A DNA stretch of 64,000 bases from Lathyrus oleraceus. Lineage: Eukaryota; Streptophyta; Magnoliopsida; Fabales; Fabaceae. The position numbers and the translations under genes are program-made. Below the pieces are notes generated by a model. It saw nothing but the letters and a program-made list of their open reading frames with translations, was not told where the DNA came from and made no database searches. Positions 34,074 through 46,645 of this stretch are shown here, piece after piece; the stretch's first letter is position 1, and every line of letters starts with the position of its first letter. The DNA lies in NCBI RefSeq assembly GCF_024323335.1, contig NC_066585.1:83812614-83876613 (forward strand), given 5' to 3'.

Positions 34074-36372
34074 TTCAATCTATGTTGGGAAAAATAAATT
34101 TCCTATGAAGGTTCATCTCCAACTTAAGCGGTAAGACTCAGTCGTTCTCGCCATTACTTCGACTCAAGAAAGACAACGAGTTTGTTTGAGGGAGCAATCA
34201 GCAAGAGGCTTTTGACAATATTAAAGAATATCTGATGAAGCATCCAATCTTGTTACCTCCAAGTAAAAATAGGAGTATAAGGTTGTACATAGTTGTGTCG
34301 AATTTGACCATAGGAAGTATGTTAGCACAAGAGGACGAGAATGGTGCTGAAAGAGTCATTTATTACCTCAGTCAAATCTTGATAGATGCAGAGACTAGGT
34401 ATAACGCAATTGAAAAATTATGGTTGTTGCTGTATTTCTCATGTACCAAACTCAAGCATTATATAAAACCAGTGGATGTTTATGTTTACTCTCATTTTGA
34501 CGTTATTAAACATATGATGTCAATGCCTATATTACACAGTCGAATATGAAAGTGGTCCTTGGAGCTTATTGAATATCCGTTGACTTATTGGCCTTTGAAA
34601 GCAGTAAAAGGATAAATTTTTACAGGCTTCATTGTCAACCATTCAGTGGTCGAATCAATAGAAGGATGCGTAGGAACTAGGCATAAGGATGGAACCCGAG
34701 TGAGAGTATTTATAATTTCACCATAAGACATACCAACCAAATTCAAGTTTAGGTCAAAGGGCTATGTTCTAACAATGAGGCAGAATATGAAGCCTTAATA
34801 ACAAACCTTCAGATTTTATTGGATTTGGGGGCAAGAAATGTCAAAATAAAAGGAAACTCAGAGTTGGTGGTTAGACAATTGAAAAAAGAGTATAAATGCA
34901 TCAAAGAGACAATTGAAACGTTTTGACCATGTATCTATCGACCATATACTATGATTAGAAAATCAACAAGAAAATGACCTATCCCAAATTGCTTCAAGTA
35001 GAGGTTTCTTCAATATCAAAACTTATGGGGGGAAATGAAACTGAGTTTACAACATAGGACTCAGAAAAATTTGAAATTTTTGAAGATTTCGAGACTTAAA
35101 AAGTTTTGGCCATTGACTCAATGTCAGATAATGATTGGCGAAAAACCATTTTCGGATACTTGGGAAATCCAACAGGAGTTCCTGATCGTAAGGTTAAATA
35201 TAGAGCCCTAAGTTATGTAACTATGGAGAATGAGTTGTTTAAGAAAACTCCTGAAGGAATACTTCTTAAGTGCCTTGGAGAGAGTGAAGCATATTTAGAA
35301 ATCTCCGAAGTACATAGAGGATCATGTGGCCTCATCAGGCAGACTATAGAATGAAGTGGTTATTAGTTCGACCAGGGGTGTATTGGTCAAATTTGTTGAA
35401 AGATTACATAGATTTCGCCAAGGGCTATCAAGAATTCCAAAAGCAATCAAGTATCCAACATGTGTCTGCAAGTGAGTTACACTCAATAGTCAAGCCATGG
35501 CCTTTTAGAGGATGTGCTTTAGACATAATTGGTGAAATCAAGCCCTCATCGCTGAAAGGGAATAAATATATCTTGGTAGAGATAGATTATTTCACTAAGT
35601 GGATAGAAGTTATCCCTTTGTATAATGTCAAACAAGAAGAAGCGGTCAATTTCATCTAGAATCATATTATATATAGACTCAAAATACTTTAGACTATCAC
35701 AAATGACCAAGGCTCAGTGTTTTCAGGGCGAAAAATGGTGGAGTTTGCCTCAGAAGTTAGCTTCAAGCTGCTAACTTTGACACCTTATCACGCTCAAGCC
35801 AATGGTCAGGTAGAAGCGGTTACCAAGATAATGATTGGTTTAATAAAAAACATGTCGGTCAGAAGTCAAGAAATTGGCATAGAACCATAAATTAAGTGTT
35901 ATTGGGATGTCGAAACTCTCCCAAAGAATCGACTAATTCCACGCCGTTTCAACTGGTTTACGGTCATGATGCAGTACTCCCTTTAGAGATTCATTTGCAT
36001 TCAGTTAGAATTCAAAGACAAATAGAAATTCCGACTGAATACTATTGGGATATGTGCTAGACGAATTAAGTGATTTGGATGAAGAGAGATTAGCTTCTCT
36101 GTATGTCTTAATAAGACAAAAAGAATGAGTAGCTAAGGCATACAATAAAAAGGTTTAAACCAAAACTTTCAACTTAGGAGACTTGTTTTAGAAATTCATC
36201 ATGCCCATACATAGAAAATGCAAAGCCTTGGGCAAGTGGTCCCCTAATTGGGAGGGGCCCATTTAAAATTCTACAAGCATACACAAACAATGCATACGAA
36301 GTCGAAGAATTGACCCCTAAAGGTCGAATCCTGCGAATAAATGGCAAGTATTTAAAACAATATAGGCTTATA
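34074..36372 (+). pseudogene. Tat element B RT end, RNase H and integrase, broken
   Basis: Starts abruptly in RT (LQSMLGKINFL, aligning with LQSLLGKINFL of element A at 28347), then RLYIVVSNLTIGSMLAQEDE and ERVIYYLSQILIDAETRY with RNase H remnants (34235-34549), a shattered archaeal-type RNase H (34680-34900), integrase RGCALDIIGEIKPSSLKGNK and YFTKWIEVIPLYNVKQEEAV (35324-35659), and later frames with NDQGSVFSGRKM-like, PYHAQANGQVEAV-like and GRILRINGKYLKQY-like text to 36372. Numerous stops. The gag, protease and RT N-terminus of this copy are absent between the A LTR and this point. Confidence 0.8.
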
Positions 36373-36509
36373 TTTAATAAAATATAACTTCATAATTAAA
36401 AAGGCTAATACAGTAGCCTTAAAATTGTCGAAATGCCAAAAGAGGGGGCATATTTAGCAATTACAAAAAACCAAAATGTCATTGTTAATAATAAAAAACT
36501 TCAAACAAA

Positions 36510-39500
36510 GCACAACTATGGAAAATCAGCCCTGGAAAGAGAGAGAGTTTTAAGCATCTCATAATGAAGATTTGTTGTGGCCAATCGACAATCAACTTGG
36601 GAAATTATTGATGCAAAACCTTCAAGCTCAACATCAAGAGTGGTGACAGTTTCCAGGTGTTGGATTCCAATATGGGTTTCTTTATCTAGTTGCAGTTGAC
36701 TGACCCGTCGGAGTGTTTTCTTTTCACCTTCAGCTTCCTGCACCTTTTTCTGTAGGGCTTCAATCTCTTTTTTCCAATTAAGGATTTGGGAATCCAAGAC
36801 GGTGACAACTTCATCTTCCTGGAGAAGAGTCTTCTCCAATTGCTCAGCATGTTAATCAGATTCATTAGCTAAGTTCCATGCTTTCGACCTTTCATCTGCT
36901 TTAGGCGCCATTTTTGTATAGGAATCTTGTTTTCTTTGAAAATAAGCAAGGATGTGGTCGAATAGTGGTACAAAAGCTACTATGAAGTCAACAACTTCGC
37001 TGGGGTCATCGGGAACATCGAGTTTCTTCAACAGTGACTTGATACCATACCCGTAAAGAAAGTATTTTCCAAGTGCTTCGAAAAGATCAAATCCATTAAG
37101 TTGGTCTTTGAGTTGGTGAAAGACTTTGTCAATAGTTTATGGCCCAGTGTTTCCTCCACAGACACTTGAGGAATCAAATCCATTAAGCCTTGGGATTTGT
37201 TTTCTTCAATGCTGCCAACTCTTCTTGAGAAAGAATGTTGATGGGCGAGGGAGTTAGTTTGATAGACGATGTTTGTTGAGCCTCCCCTTAAATATTTGAG
37301 GTAGTCTCCGCATTTGGTTGTTCAACATTGGCTAGTGTCTTAGTGGTTTTTGGTTGGTGGTGAAAATTTTGAACTGGATGAGGGTTACCAGAAGAAGGAG
37401 TTTGTTTAGGCTCTCCTTGCTCGAAGGTTTCCCCAAGAGAAGTCGCGTCCATTTCCATTTCATGTTCGCCTTCTTCCTCAGAAGTCGAGGAGGTTTATTC
37501 AGTTGGTTGGGCTTTGTTGGTTGAGTTATAGGAAATAATATATCAACTTTTACGGGCTTATTAACCTCTTCAGTGCAGAAGGAGTCTGATTGTGGGTGAG
37601 CTGGTAGTTTGAGGCATTGTACGAATAAAGGTCGACACAGGTTTGGTCGATGGTTTGTCCTTCAAAGATTAAATTGTTAATACTTAGAGAAAATGAAGTG
37701 AGAAAGGATAAATAAAAATACACTTACTTTTAAAGCGACTGCATATGGGCTTGAATTGGCGCTCTGAGTCGAGACGAGTCTCCTCGATGTACCTGTCGCT
37801 TTTTCACTCTTCCCTGCGACAACTTTCTTCTCCTTCTTTATTTTTAGAGTGGGAGCTACTTTAGGGCTAGGGGAGACTTTCCTAGCGCCAACATTAGTGT
37901 TTCTTGGTTTCTTTTTCTATGGAGGAGGGGGAATTCTATGAGGGTAAAAATTTAAGGCAAGAGCATATTTGTCCTTTGTGTAATTAGGAATGCGCAAGTT
38001 TGGAAGTTTCGCCATCCTTTTTTTCCTTTAGTGTAATAGCTGCTTCGGGAATCATCTGACTAAGATCATCAGGGTCATACATAATTTCAAAGTATTTATG
38101 GAAAGCCTGGATCTTTTTGATGTGTTTGGCTATACCTTTTTTGAAATTTTGTTGCAGAATAGAGAAAGCATCAGTCAGTTATTGAGTTAATGTGGCAACA
38201 TTCATAAATTCTTTTGCATGATAAGCTTTCCACCAAATGTTGAAAATTCTAGAGTGCAGTAAAATAATGGTTGGAAAGCAAATGGAGTAAGCATGTGGAG
38301 ATCAGTAGCATGTTGAGCTAATATTTGAAGGTAATCGTCTTCAAAAAAGTCAATGGTGCAAACACATGATTCACTTTTTGAACTGAGTAATGGCCTTGGC
38401 ACATTCTGGTTAATTCCAAATTGACACGACACCAGATTAGGCTGATAGCAAATAATCTTCACGTTCTCCTTAGAGGTCCCAAGTCTGATTGATACGAGTT
38501 TAGGAGTCAAGAAGTCTTCTCATATTTGCTTTGACTCAGTTGCTTGTTCGTCAGTAACAGAGAATGGTTGAATAAACTATTCAGGGCCATGAGTCCTTTC
38601 AGCAAAGGGAGCCATTATTGGGCTAAAATGGTAACGCTTGGTGAACATCAAGAAGTATGACGAGAATGCTTCTCGGTCTGATCTATTTTTGTTGGTTGGG
38701 GTCATTTGGGTTAATCGATCACCTTCAATACACTTATCCATAATAGTCGCGTCAGCATTGCTAGGCTTGTCGGCATCCATAGGAAGCTCAAATGTGGCAT
38801 TCATCTAGAGTTGAAGTAACCAAAAGGGTCATGATAACAACAAATTGTCTTTGGGCTGGATATTCCTTAAGACTTTTGTGGCTAATCCTAGAGATTCATA
38901 TAGGGACCTTAAGGTCAGTTGGTTGAGGTAGATATCCTTACCTTCATGCAGTTGGTTGGCTAAGGTAATATATCTTTTGGCTACCTTTAAGGATTTACAG
39001 CAAAAGATGCACCTCGACAGCAACAGTGCAAGAAAGCCAATGTGTTCCCCGTCCAAAACTTCAGTAGTGTTAGCAACATGATAGTCATCAATATACTTGC
39101 CAAAGCTGGCATGATTAGCGTTGAAGTTGATGGTGTCTTCGTCACTCTAATTAGGGTCAAAAGTTTTTCCAGTTGGGTGAAGGCTAGTGACGGCTGCTAA
39201 GTCAAATAAGGTGGGTGTCACCATTCCACCGGGGAGTTGGAAGGTCTTATAGATGTTTTCCCATAAGTACAGGGATGCGACCAACATGTTCTGGCAATAA
39301 GCAGGAACGATTCTCGACAATTAAATCAAGTTGAAAAAATACCCCTAGCCTTCCAGGTTTCACTCATTTTCGACTCAATTTTGTTCAGCCCTATGATGTA
39401 ATCCTCATGCTTTTTGGTAGGGGGAGTTGGACGAAAGACATGTAAATTGGAAGTCAATTACTCTAAGTTCAAAGGTTCCTTAATACTCACTACAAGTTTG

Positions 39501-39790
39501 GTTATATGATAAAAAGGGAAAAATCCCTAAGCTTAGTAAGATCCACTGAGGAATCGCGCATTAGACCCATAAGTGCATGGGTATTTCCAAAAATGGAGTA
39601 AGGGATGATCACCTGGGACTTGTAGATACGTATTTTTTCTTCATAGTTAGGTGGCTTTGGAACGTATTGTTAATTCCCAACGACATTTGCAGAAGAAATC
39701 ATGTGAGTTAATGGAAAAGACTCTTTGGTAGCTTTGTTGTTCGTGGTTTTGGAGGCTGTTGTTTTAAGCTTGCGGGTTTTGGGTAACTTT
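36510..39790 (-). pseudogene. Antisense plant-mobile-domain gene inside Tat element B
   Basis: Second, longer copy of the antisense gene, opposite to pol. From the right: KLPKTRKLKTTASKTTNNKA, YEEKIRIYKSQVIIPYSIFG and NTHALMGLMRD; PMD-like MVTPTLFDLAAVTSLHPTGK; DTINFNANHASFGKYIDDYH and EHIGFLALLLSRCIFCCKSL (38829-39160); NATFELPMDADKPSNADATI (38577-38804); then less conserved segments and a coiled coil with KKEIEALQKKVQEAEGEKKT (36516-36839). Stops interrupt it, e.g. after FDPN at about 39147. Its right end, toward its promoter, is cut at 39790 by the copia element and resumes at 60482. Confidence 0.72.
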
Positions 39791-41093
39791 TGTTAGACGG
39801 TGTGGCTAGTGATCGAGAGGGGGGGGGGGGGGGGGGGGGTGAATAGATCACCTCTTTAAAATTAAACGGATTTAATGTTTTATCAGAGTTTTCAAAGTTG
39901 GCGGAAAATTTCAGTCCCGAATCGACTTCCGTCTATTCTGAACCGCTACTAGAAAACCGGACACACGAGTTTAATGCTGGATTTGAATGAGAATGGCAGA
40001 AACTATCAACACCAGAATTTTAGCTAATTGAATGCACTTATCATTAAAGTCTATTTCCAATGAATAAAACCTAGCTAACAATTTTGTCAAACAGTTGGTG
40101 TGTATGTGATCAATGATAAACAACAGTGAAGTTTAGTTAAAGAGGTTTTCTTGCCACTGCTGTCTTGCAAAAGGCACAATCACAACACACTAACTGAAAT
40201 TGCGAAAACTGTTTGAAACGTAAAGAGGAGTAAGGTAAGAATACAATACGCAGGGATTTGGTAAGGAAGTTCCCCACGTCGTCCTCGCGTGTGGGTACGT
40301 CTCCCTCTCAATTTCAAATGAAATTGAGAACTTTGATTATCAATTATTGCCGAATTCGTTGATACAAGGTTATGATACAAAGGCAGAATTCTAAATTCCA
40401 AGAACTTCTTCTTGTATGAAACCTCCACTTGATCTGAGCATAATCAAGAATTTCCTGCACGAAATTGCAAACAATTCACCGGTTCCACGACCTGCTTGCG
40501 AAATCCCCCGATCTCCAAACGCAACGCTGCGGCTGAATCTGTTCTGCAAACGTGACTAACAAACCCGCAAGAACACTCTAGTTCTTGAAGGACAAACCAG
40601 TAGGTTTTTCCTCGAAACCCCCTTCAATCTTCAACTCAGCTAGATCCTCGATCGTTCCACTGAAAACCCTCAGCTAGATCCTTGATCGTACCACTGAACG
40701 TTATCTCGTTGATCCTTTAATCCAAAGAACAAGAATGATTATGTGTTGATGTTCTTGAAGAAAAGTGATTGAGAAGATGAAGAAGATGAAGTCTCTTTCA
40801 GGTTTCTATCTGCTCTCAAACAACTGCTGCTACACTGCTTTGATCTTGTGTACAATTGTTTTTCCCTCTAAGAATTCGTATTTTTCACTGCTGTCACAAC
40901 ATCTCTTATATATGCTGAAAAACAGAAACTGTTAGAGCACAAAACAGACTTATGCATTGATACATGAGAGTATGCATCGATGCATACTGTAAGATAAGTG
41001 AGTTTTTGGTGAATTGAATTAAGCATGGATCGATGCATAATTCGTATGTATTGATGCATATGACATTTCAACTGACATGCATCGATGGATAAT
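39791..41093 (-). repeat. Copia left LTR, part 1
   Basis: Matches 58789-60077 closely. It ends in the ATAAT target site of the Ogre-type solo LTR. It resumes at 45987-46006 and, after the chromovirus, at 54779-55166. Confidence 0.92.
39819..39839. repeat. Poly-G run of 21 in the copia LTR
   Basis: GAGA followed by 21 consecutive G. The equivalent site in the right LTR (58817-58823) has only 7 G, so the tract expanded after insertion or is a sequencing/assembly artefact. The G-strand could form a G-quadruplex. Confidence 0.9.
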
Positions 41094-44000
41094 TGTAACA
41101 CCTCAAAATTTGCCCTCCTCTCTTGGGACTAGCTTAACATGTGGCATATCATTTTTAGGTCATTAGTCATTGCATATTGCATACCATGTGGTTACATTGT
41201 GCAAGTCATCCTCATAAGTCTTGATCAGAAGATGAAGAGGTCATGATGCAAGCTAGGGTTTCATTGGACTGGATCACTAATCATCTGAGGATATGGTGGT
41301 TCAACTTAGGGTTTCATGGTTTATCAAGGAGATTGATCTTCATCTTGGTGGAAATGATACATCATCATCATCATGGTTTTGATATCATCCAAGAGATTCA
41401 GAAGATTGATCAGATACCTTGGGATTAGGGTTTTGACCACTGGTCAACCCTAATCAGTTGCATTGGGCCAATCAGGGCATAGCAAGGAGATGGGGTCTAT
41501 AATGGATATGGGGATCATCATGTGATTATATTGAGCATATGAAGGCTAGGGTTTCATCATTGAGCCATTTCATCAGAGGATTGAGGCTCAGATTGATCAG
41601 TGCACAACTAAATTCATCTATCAGTTGAAAAAGTCAACTGTGGTCAACTGTGCTTGATTTTATGGATTTGGAGGTGGGAGAGAGTTGGATACACTTCATT
41701 CATGTTGAAACAAGTTTCACTTGACATGTCAAAGCTCAAGAATGAAGAAAATAAAGTCAGACAAAAAGTTGCCAAAAATAGAAAGTGACTTGTAATGGAA
41801 GTTTCCAAAAATGGAAAATTTTTCACCACAAAATTACATGTCCAAAAAAGCTTCAAATGAAAATTTGTTCAACATGAAAGTTGTAGATCTTGCTCTCACC
41901 TTTCCAAAAAGTCCAAGAACTTGAAATTCCCATGCATGGTTGGCAAGTTATGGTCCATTCATTTTTCAAAAATGCCTATAATCAAAGTGGCCTAACTTTC
42001 ACATGGAATGTCCAATTTGAGTGATCTTTTTGTGAGCAAACCCCATTTCACATGTACTTTCATGGTGTGTGATCAAAATTCATCAAAAATGGTCAAGGCA
42101 AAAAGTCAATTTTCAAGTGGATTTATGTGTATTTTTGGTGTGAGATAGTGAATTTGAGCAATACTTGGAATTTGGACATGAAACCAATGCCAACACACTC
42201 CAAATGCAAAATGTGATTTGCTCCAACTGTCATGTGCTGTCATAGTGCATAATTTGGCAAGGTCATTTTTGGACTTTCATTGAAAATGCAATTATGCTAA
42301 TCACTTGATTTTTGGTAATTGAGATTAGGAAGTGGATTAGCATTGGTATATATTGTTAAGCATAACAGAAAATGCTAATTACAATCACATTCTCCAAAGA
42401 TCTGTAACTGAATTTCACCAAAACCTCTCAAAATTCTCAAAAATCTTCATCACTTTTTTTCATCAATCTTCACCAAATCTTCATCATTCTTGCTGATTCT
42501 TCGTGGATTCATCTTCCACAAGGTTCATTGAGGAGCTGTTTTGCTGAATCATTGCCTAAAACTCCAAGAATTGGAACTGTCACAAGTGAGCACAACAATG
42601 GCAAATGGATGGATCTTGCACATGAAGCATCTTTGAGCTAGGACCTGCACTCCAATCATCTTCCTGTACATCAATCCTCATCTGTTTCACAAAATTACGC
42701 CTGGAAACTCACGAATCGAGACCTGCAATCTCCACAAGGTGTTTTTTCGAATCTCATCATCGCATGAATTATTATATGCCTTTTGTAGGTCTTTGAACGT
42801 AGAATGCAATGATGCTTTTAGTTTGTGAATTGACTGAGTATTGAATGTGTAATCGTGAATTAAAGTTTGATGCGCATTTCGTTTTTTGCTCGATCCCGTT
42901 TGTATGTTAGGAATTAGGTTAAGCCAGTTAGGTATTCGTCATGTACATGTTCATACGGTTCTAATGACTATAAGCTTGTGGCATTTGGTTGAAATTTGGT
43001 GTTCTTGACTTTCTGAAATTTCTGGACTTGTTCGTGAGGAAGAACAAGATGAACACGCGCTCAGATCTTGAATTTCCATGGCCTTGTTTCAAATTGTGTT
43101 TGGCGCGTGAATTGGCCAATGAGCGCTTGCCAACGCTTCTAAATGGAGCGACGTCGTTTTGGCCAATTGCTTTAGTATTACGAGAATGCCACTGATTCAA
43201 TAATTATTTATATTATTTCATTTCCTTTTCTTTTTTTTTATTTCATTTTGTTACATGATCTTTAGAAATTCATAGAGACTTCATTTTTCATCCAAATTGA
43301 GTGAGATTTTTTGCATGATATTCCGGAGGATGTGTAGAATTTAATCATGATTTTTGTGGAATTTTTGCATGTGTAGAAAATTAAAATGCCTAGGGTTGGA
43401 TTGTATGTGTCACATTTGTGTATGTCTTGCCATATCCTTCATGAAATGTTGATGCTTTCAGAGAAATGAGGGAAATTTTTTGTGCTTGTTCTGGACATGT
43501 TGATGGTGATTTTCATGTAGAGTTTGTAATTTTTGGATACTTGGTTGAAGAGATATGAATTTTTTATTAGAGGTGTGACAATTTGTGTCACACCAAGCAT
43601 TGTGAACTTCATGATTTTATTTAAAATACCTAGGAATGTTGAATTGAGTTGAAATTTTGCATGAATGAACATATGAATGTTGAGATCACATGAGATTTTT
43701 TCTGGAATTTTTGATGACATTTTCTAATTGATTGTGATTTTCTCTTCTGTTGGCTCATTTTGTGACATTGTGTGACACATGGTTGTATTTTGTTTGTGAA
43801 ATTCTCATAGTGTATTGGATGAGTGTAACATTTGACATGTGGATTGTAGACACATTATAGGTCATTATGATTTTGATCCCATTCATTTATCTTGTTGTGA
43901 CACTGTTTTATGATTTATGGAAGTTGATGCTTGTGTTGATGCCTTGTGTTGGCTTGTTTGAAATTGTCTGAACTTCTTGATTTTCACTGGCCTACTTCCT

Positions 44001-45342
44001 TTTGTCCAATTTAGCTGAAAATTGACATGCTATGCATTGAATGTGTCCTGTTTAGACTTGAATTTTTGTGGAATTAATTGATTTGTTTTGATATGGATTT
44101 GATTGAGATAGTTCTGTTTGGTCATTTGAAGTTGCAAATTACATGATTGATGCTAAATTGTGCATGAAATGATAATGGTGATTGATATGAGCATGGGACC
44201 AATTGCATTTGCTTTTAATTTGTTTGAATGTGATTTTGAATAATTTTCACTTGCTGTTTAGAGTTTTTCATCTCCTTTGGACCCTAGGCTTGGCCTAGTG
44301 GTCTAGTTTCTCATGTTTGGTTTGGATTTTCAGGTTAAAAGTGCAAAAGGCTTAAGGAAAAAATTCAAGTTGTAAATTGAGATTGTTTGATGTTGTCAAC
44401 TAACATTGGTTTTGTGTTGTAGGGTTTGATGCTTGAGTTTGAGCTCATGGCTTGCACTTATGTGCATTAACTTGTGTTTGACTGTACAAATTGACTGTTT
44501 GATCTTTGCTGTTTACTGTTGATTTGTCTGAGTACTGATGATACTTGATTGATTTCAGGTACATTAAGTCGCTTCAGTTCCTTGAGAACTTGCTTGCTGT
44601 TGCTTGGTTTTTAAACCAATTGAGGTAGAATTCCTAACTCCATGTAGTCTGGAAGACCTGGCCTGTTACTTGGCCAGGCAACTGTCTGAAGTCCTCCTTA
44701 AGAGGCGATGTTTGTGCTTGTTTGCTTTTCGTGCCAAGCAGGTAAAGACCTTGATTAAGGCAATTGGTGGATCAAAGAGATATGCAATCTATCTCCCACT
44801 ATTCTGTTGAGTCGTCCCTCTGCTCACACCATTGTGTTGATGCATTGGGACACAAACCCAAGATCTTGTACTTTGTACAGTTGTGTCAGAGTCTTTGAGC
44901 GTAGAAGGGTTCCATCTTTCTGAACCCACGCTCCTTTGTCTGAAGCTCTCCCTGGCCAGGGATAAGAGCTGTGAAGTCTAATCTTCACTCACCTTTCATC
45001 TGCTTCACCTTAGCCCCTCAATGGCAAGGTTAAGAGCGAATACTACCCTTGTACAGATGACTTGCCTCGGCAGTCGAACCCTTTGTTTGAGCCCACTTGA
45101 CTGGATATAGAGTGTGCTTTGTGAATATTTGCTTGAAATGCTTGTTTTGTTTTGTTGATGCTTGCATGCTTGCTTTCTTCCTGGATAGGATTAGCTTGCT
45201 GTTGTGCAAGTAGGTAGAAACCACAACATAGGGCAATGATGCATGATAACACTAGGCTCGAGTCCAGCTCCCTAGTAGTGTGTCTTCCCTTGGTTTCTGG
45301 CTAGAATTTCTTTCCCTTTCAGGGGAACTACGTCGCCCTGAT

Positions 45343-45359
45343 CCTCATACCAGATGAGG
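45343..45359 (+). other. LTR hairpin 1
   Basis: CCTCAT-ACCAG-ATGAGG: 6-bp stem, 5-nt loop, followed by TACGTAGGCA and preceded by GAACTACGTCGCCCTGAT. Partner of hairpin 2, exactly 300 bp downstream. Confidence 0.6.
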
Positions 45360-45642
45360 TACGTAGGCAGGAGGCCGTGCGAGGTCTCTCCGGGCACTTT
45401 TCTTTCCTTTTGTGTGTGTGCTTGACGGTTATAGGCTCGAGTTCCCGACTCCCTATTAACTCGTTGGTTGTTGTGTGCTTGGAAGCTGATGTAAGTCCAT
45501 GGAGTGGCATTCGGGTTCCAGTGTGCGTGTGTTTGGTTCGGATGCCGATGTAAGTCCAGTGATTGGCTTTCGGGCTCCAGGTTTGCCTGTGTTTGTGTGT
45601 GTCTTGTTTGGCGTGCGTGAGCCGAACTACGGCAGCTCTGAA

Positions 45643-45659
45643 TCTCGTTCCAGACGAGA
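45643..45659 (+). other. LTR hairpin 2, covarying with hairpin 1
   Basis: TCTCGT-TCCAG-ACGAGA, preceded by GAACTACGGCAGCTCTGA and followed by TACGTAGGCA. Relative to hairpin 1, two base pairs changed on both sides (C-G to T-A, A-T to G-C), which keeps the stem. Confidence 0.6.
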
Positions 45660-46645
45660 TACGTAGGCATAGGACGCGATGTCCTAGCGAGCCCTCTTCC
45701 TCTTCTCCCCCACCTGTGTTGTCTTCGGTGTGTGTGTATGATGTTTGTTTAGCAACCTTTTCTTTCTTTTAGAGCGTGGATCCCGTCGAGTACGACGGAC
45801 GTGAGGGGTGCTAATACCTTCCCCTTGCGTAACCGACTCCCTTACCCTTTCTCTTTGGTCGCGTGACCTTGCTTTTTCCAGGTTTACTCTGAGCGTTTCC
45901 TTTCCCTCTTTGGGATAAATAACGCACGGTGGCGGCTCTGTGTTGTTTTTGTTTCCGCCCGCCGGTTGTTTTTCGCGGATGCGACAATAATTCGTATGCA
46001 TTGATATGTAACACCCCAATTAAAATAAGCTAATTATTTAATTTAAATTAATATTTTATTTATTAATTTAATTGAATAATTAGAAGTTTGGATTAATAAT
46101 ATTATTATTTTGGAATAATAATTATTGGGATTATTATTATTGGATTATTATTTTTATTATTGGAATAAAGTGGAAATCAGTAAAAAGGTCCCATTTAGTA
46201 AAAAGGTTATTGTTTTCACGTGAAAAGGAAAAAGAGACAGATCGTGGAAAAGGGCAAAAAGAGAACCAGAGAACAAGGGATTGAAGGGAGGAAAAGCTTG
46301 AAGCTGCAGAATTTGCCGGATTAACTCAGGTAAGGGGGGTTTATCGTTGATTAACGGGTATTGTATGATAATATGTCATGGGTAGTGATAGACCTTTAAT
46401 TTACCTTTGAATTGGATGATTATGATGAATTTGTGGAAATAATTGATGAACGAAATTGGGTGATAATCGAAAGAAATTCGTAAGAATTGTATGTGATAAT
46501 GTTATGAGTTGTGAAATCGAATTGGGGAATGGTTCGGGTTAGATGATACGAGTGATTTCTGTGTAAATTTGGACTGTGGAAGGTGAGATCGAATAGAACT
46601 CGTAGCAGAAAAGCCATTGCAGATCTGAGAATGCTGGTTTCTGGT

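Larger units (their letters stand above)
41094..45986 (+). mobile_element. Ogre-type solo LTR (4.9 kb) with ATAAT target duplication
   Basis: Begins TGTAACACCTCAAAATTTG, ends GCGGATGCGACA, flanked by ATAAT at 41089-41093 and 45987-45991; the uninterrupted site is seen in the other copia LTR at 60073-60077. The 3' end has the Ogre-like block GGGGTGCTAATACCTTCCCC, GGGATAAATAACGC and GGTGGCGGCTCTG. No internal region, PBS or coding sequence, so it is a solo LTR from LTR-LTR recombination. Orientation plus relative to its TG...CA and 3'-end motif. The open frames in it are not conserved genes. Confidence 0.88.

Noticed and set aside
41094..46006. Ogre LTR and chromovirus as one composite element
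   Set aside because: Each has its own TG...CA ends and its own target duplication; 20 bp of copia LTR lies between them.
45272..46019. 132- and 111-codon minus-strand frames in the Ogre-type LTR
   Set aside because: No family resemblance and they overlap conserved LTR structure; chance frames in a relatively GC-rich stretch.
45811..46019. tRNA or other structural RNA gene in the GC-richer end of the Ogre LTR
   Set aside because: No cloverleaf or A/B boxes seen; the tRNA-like strings in the window are only primer-binding sites.
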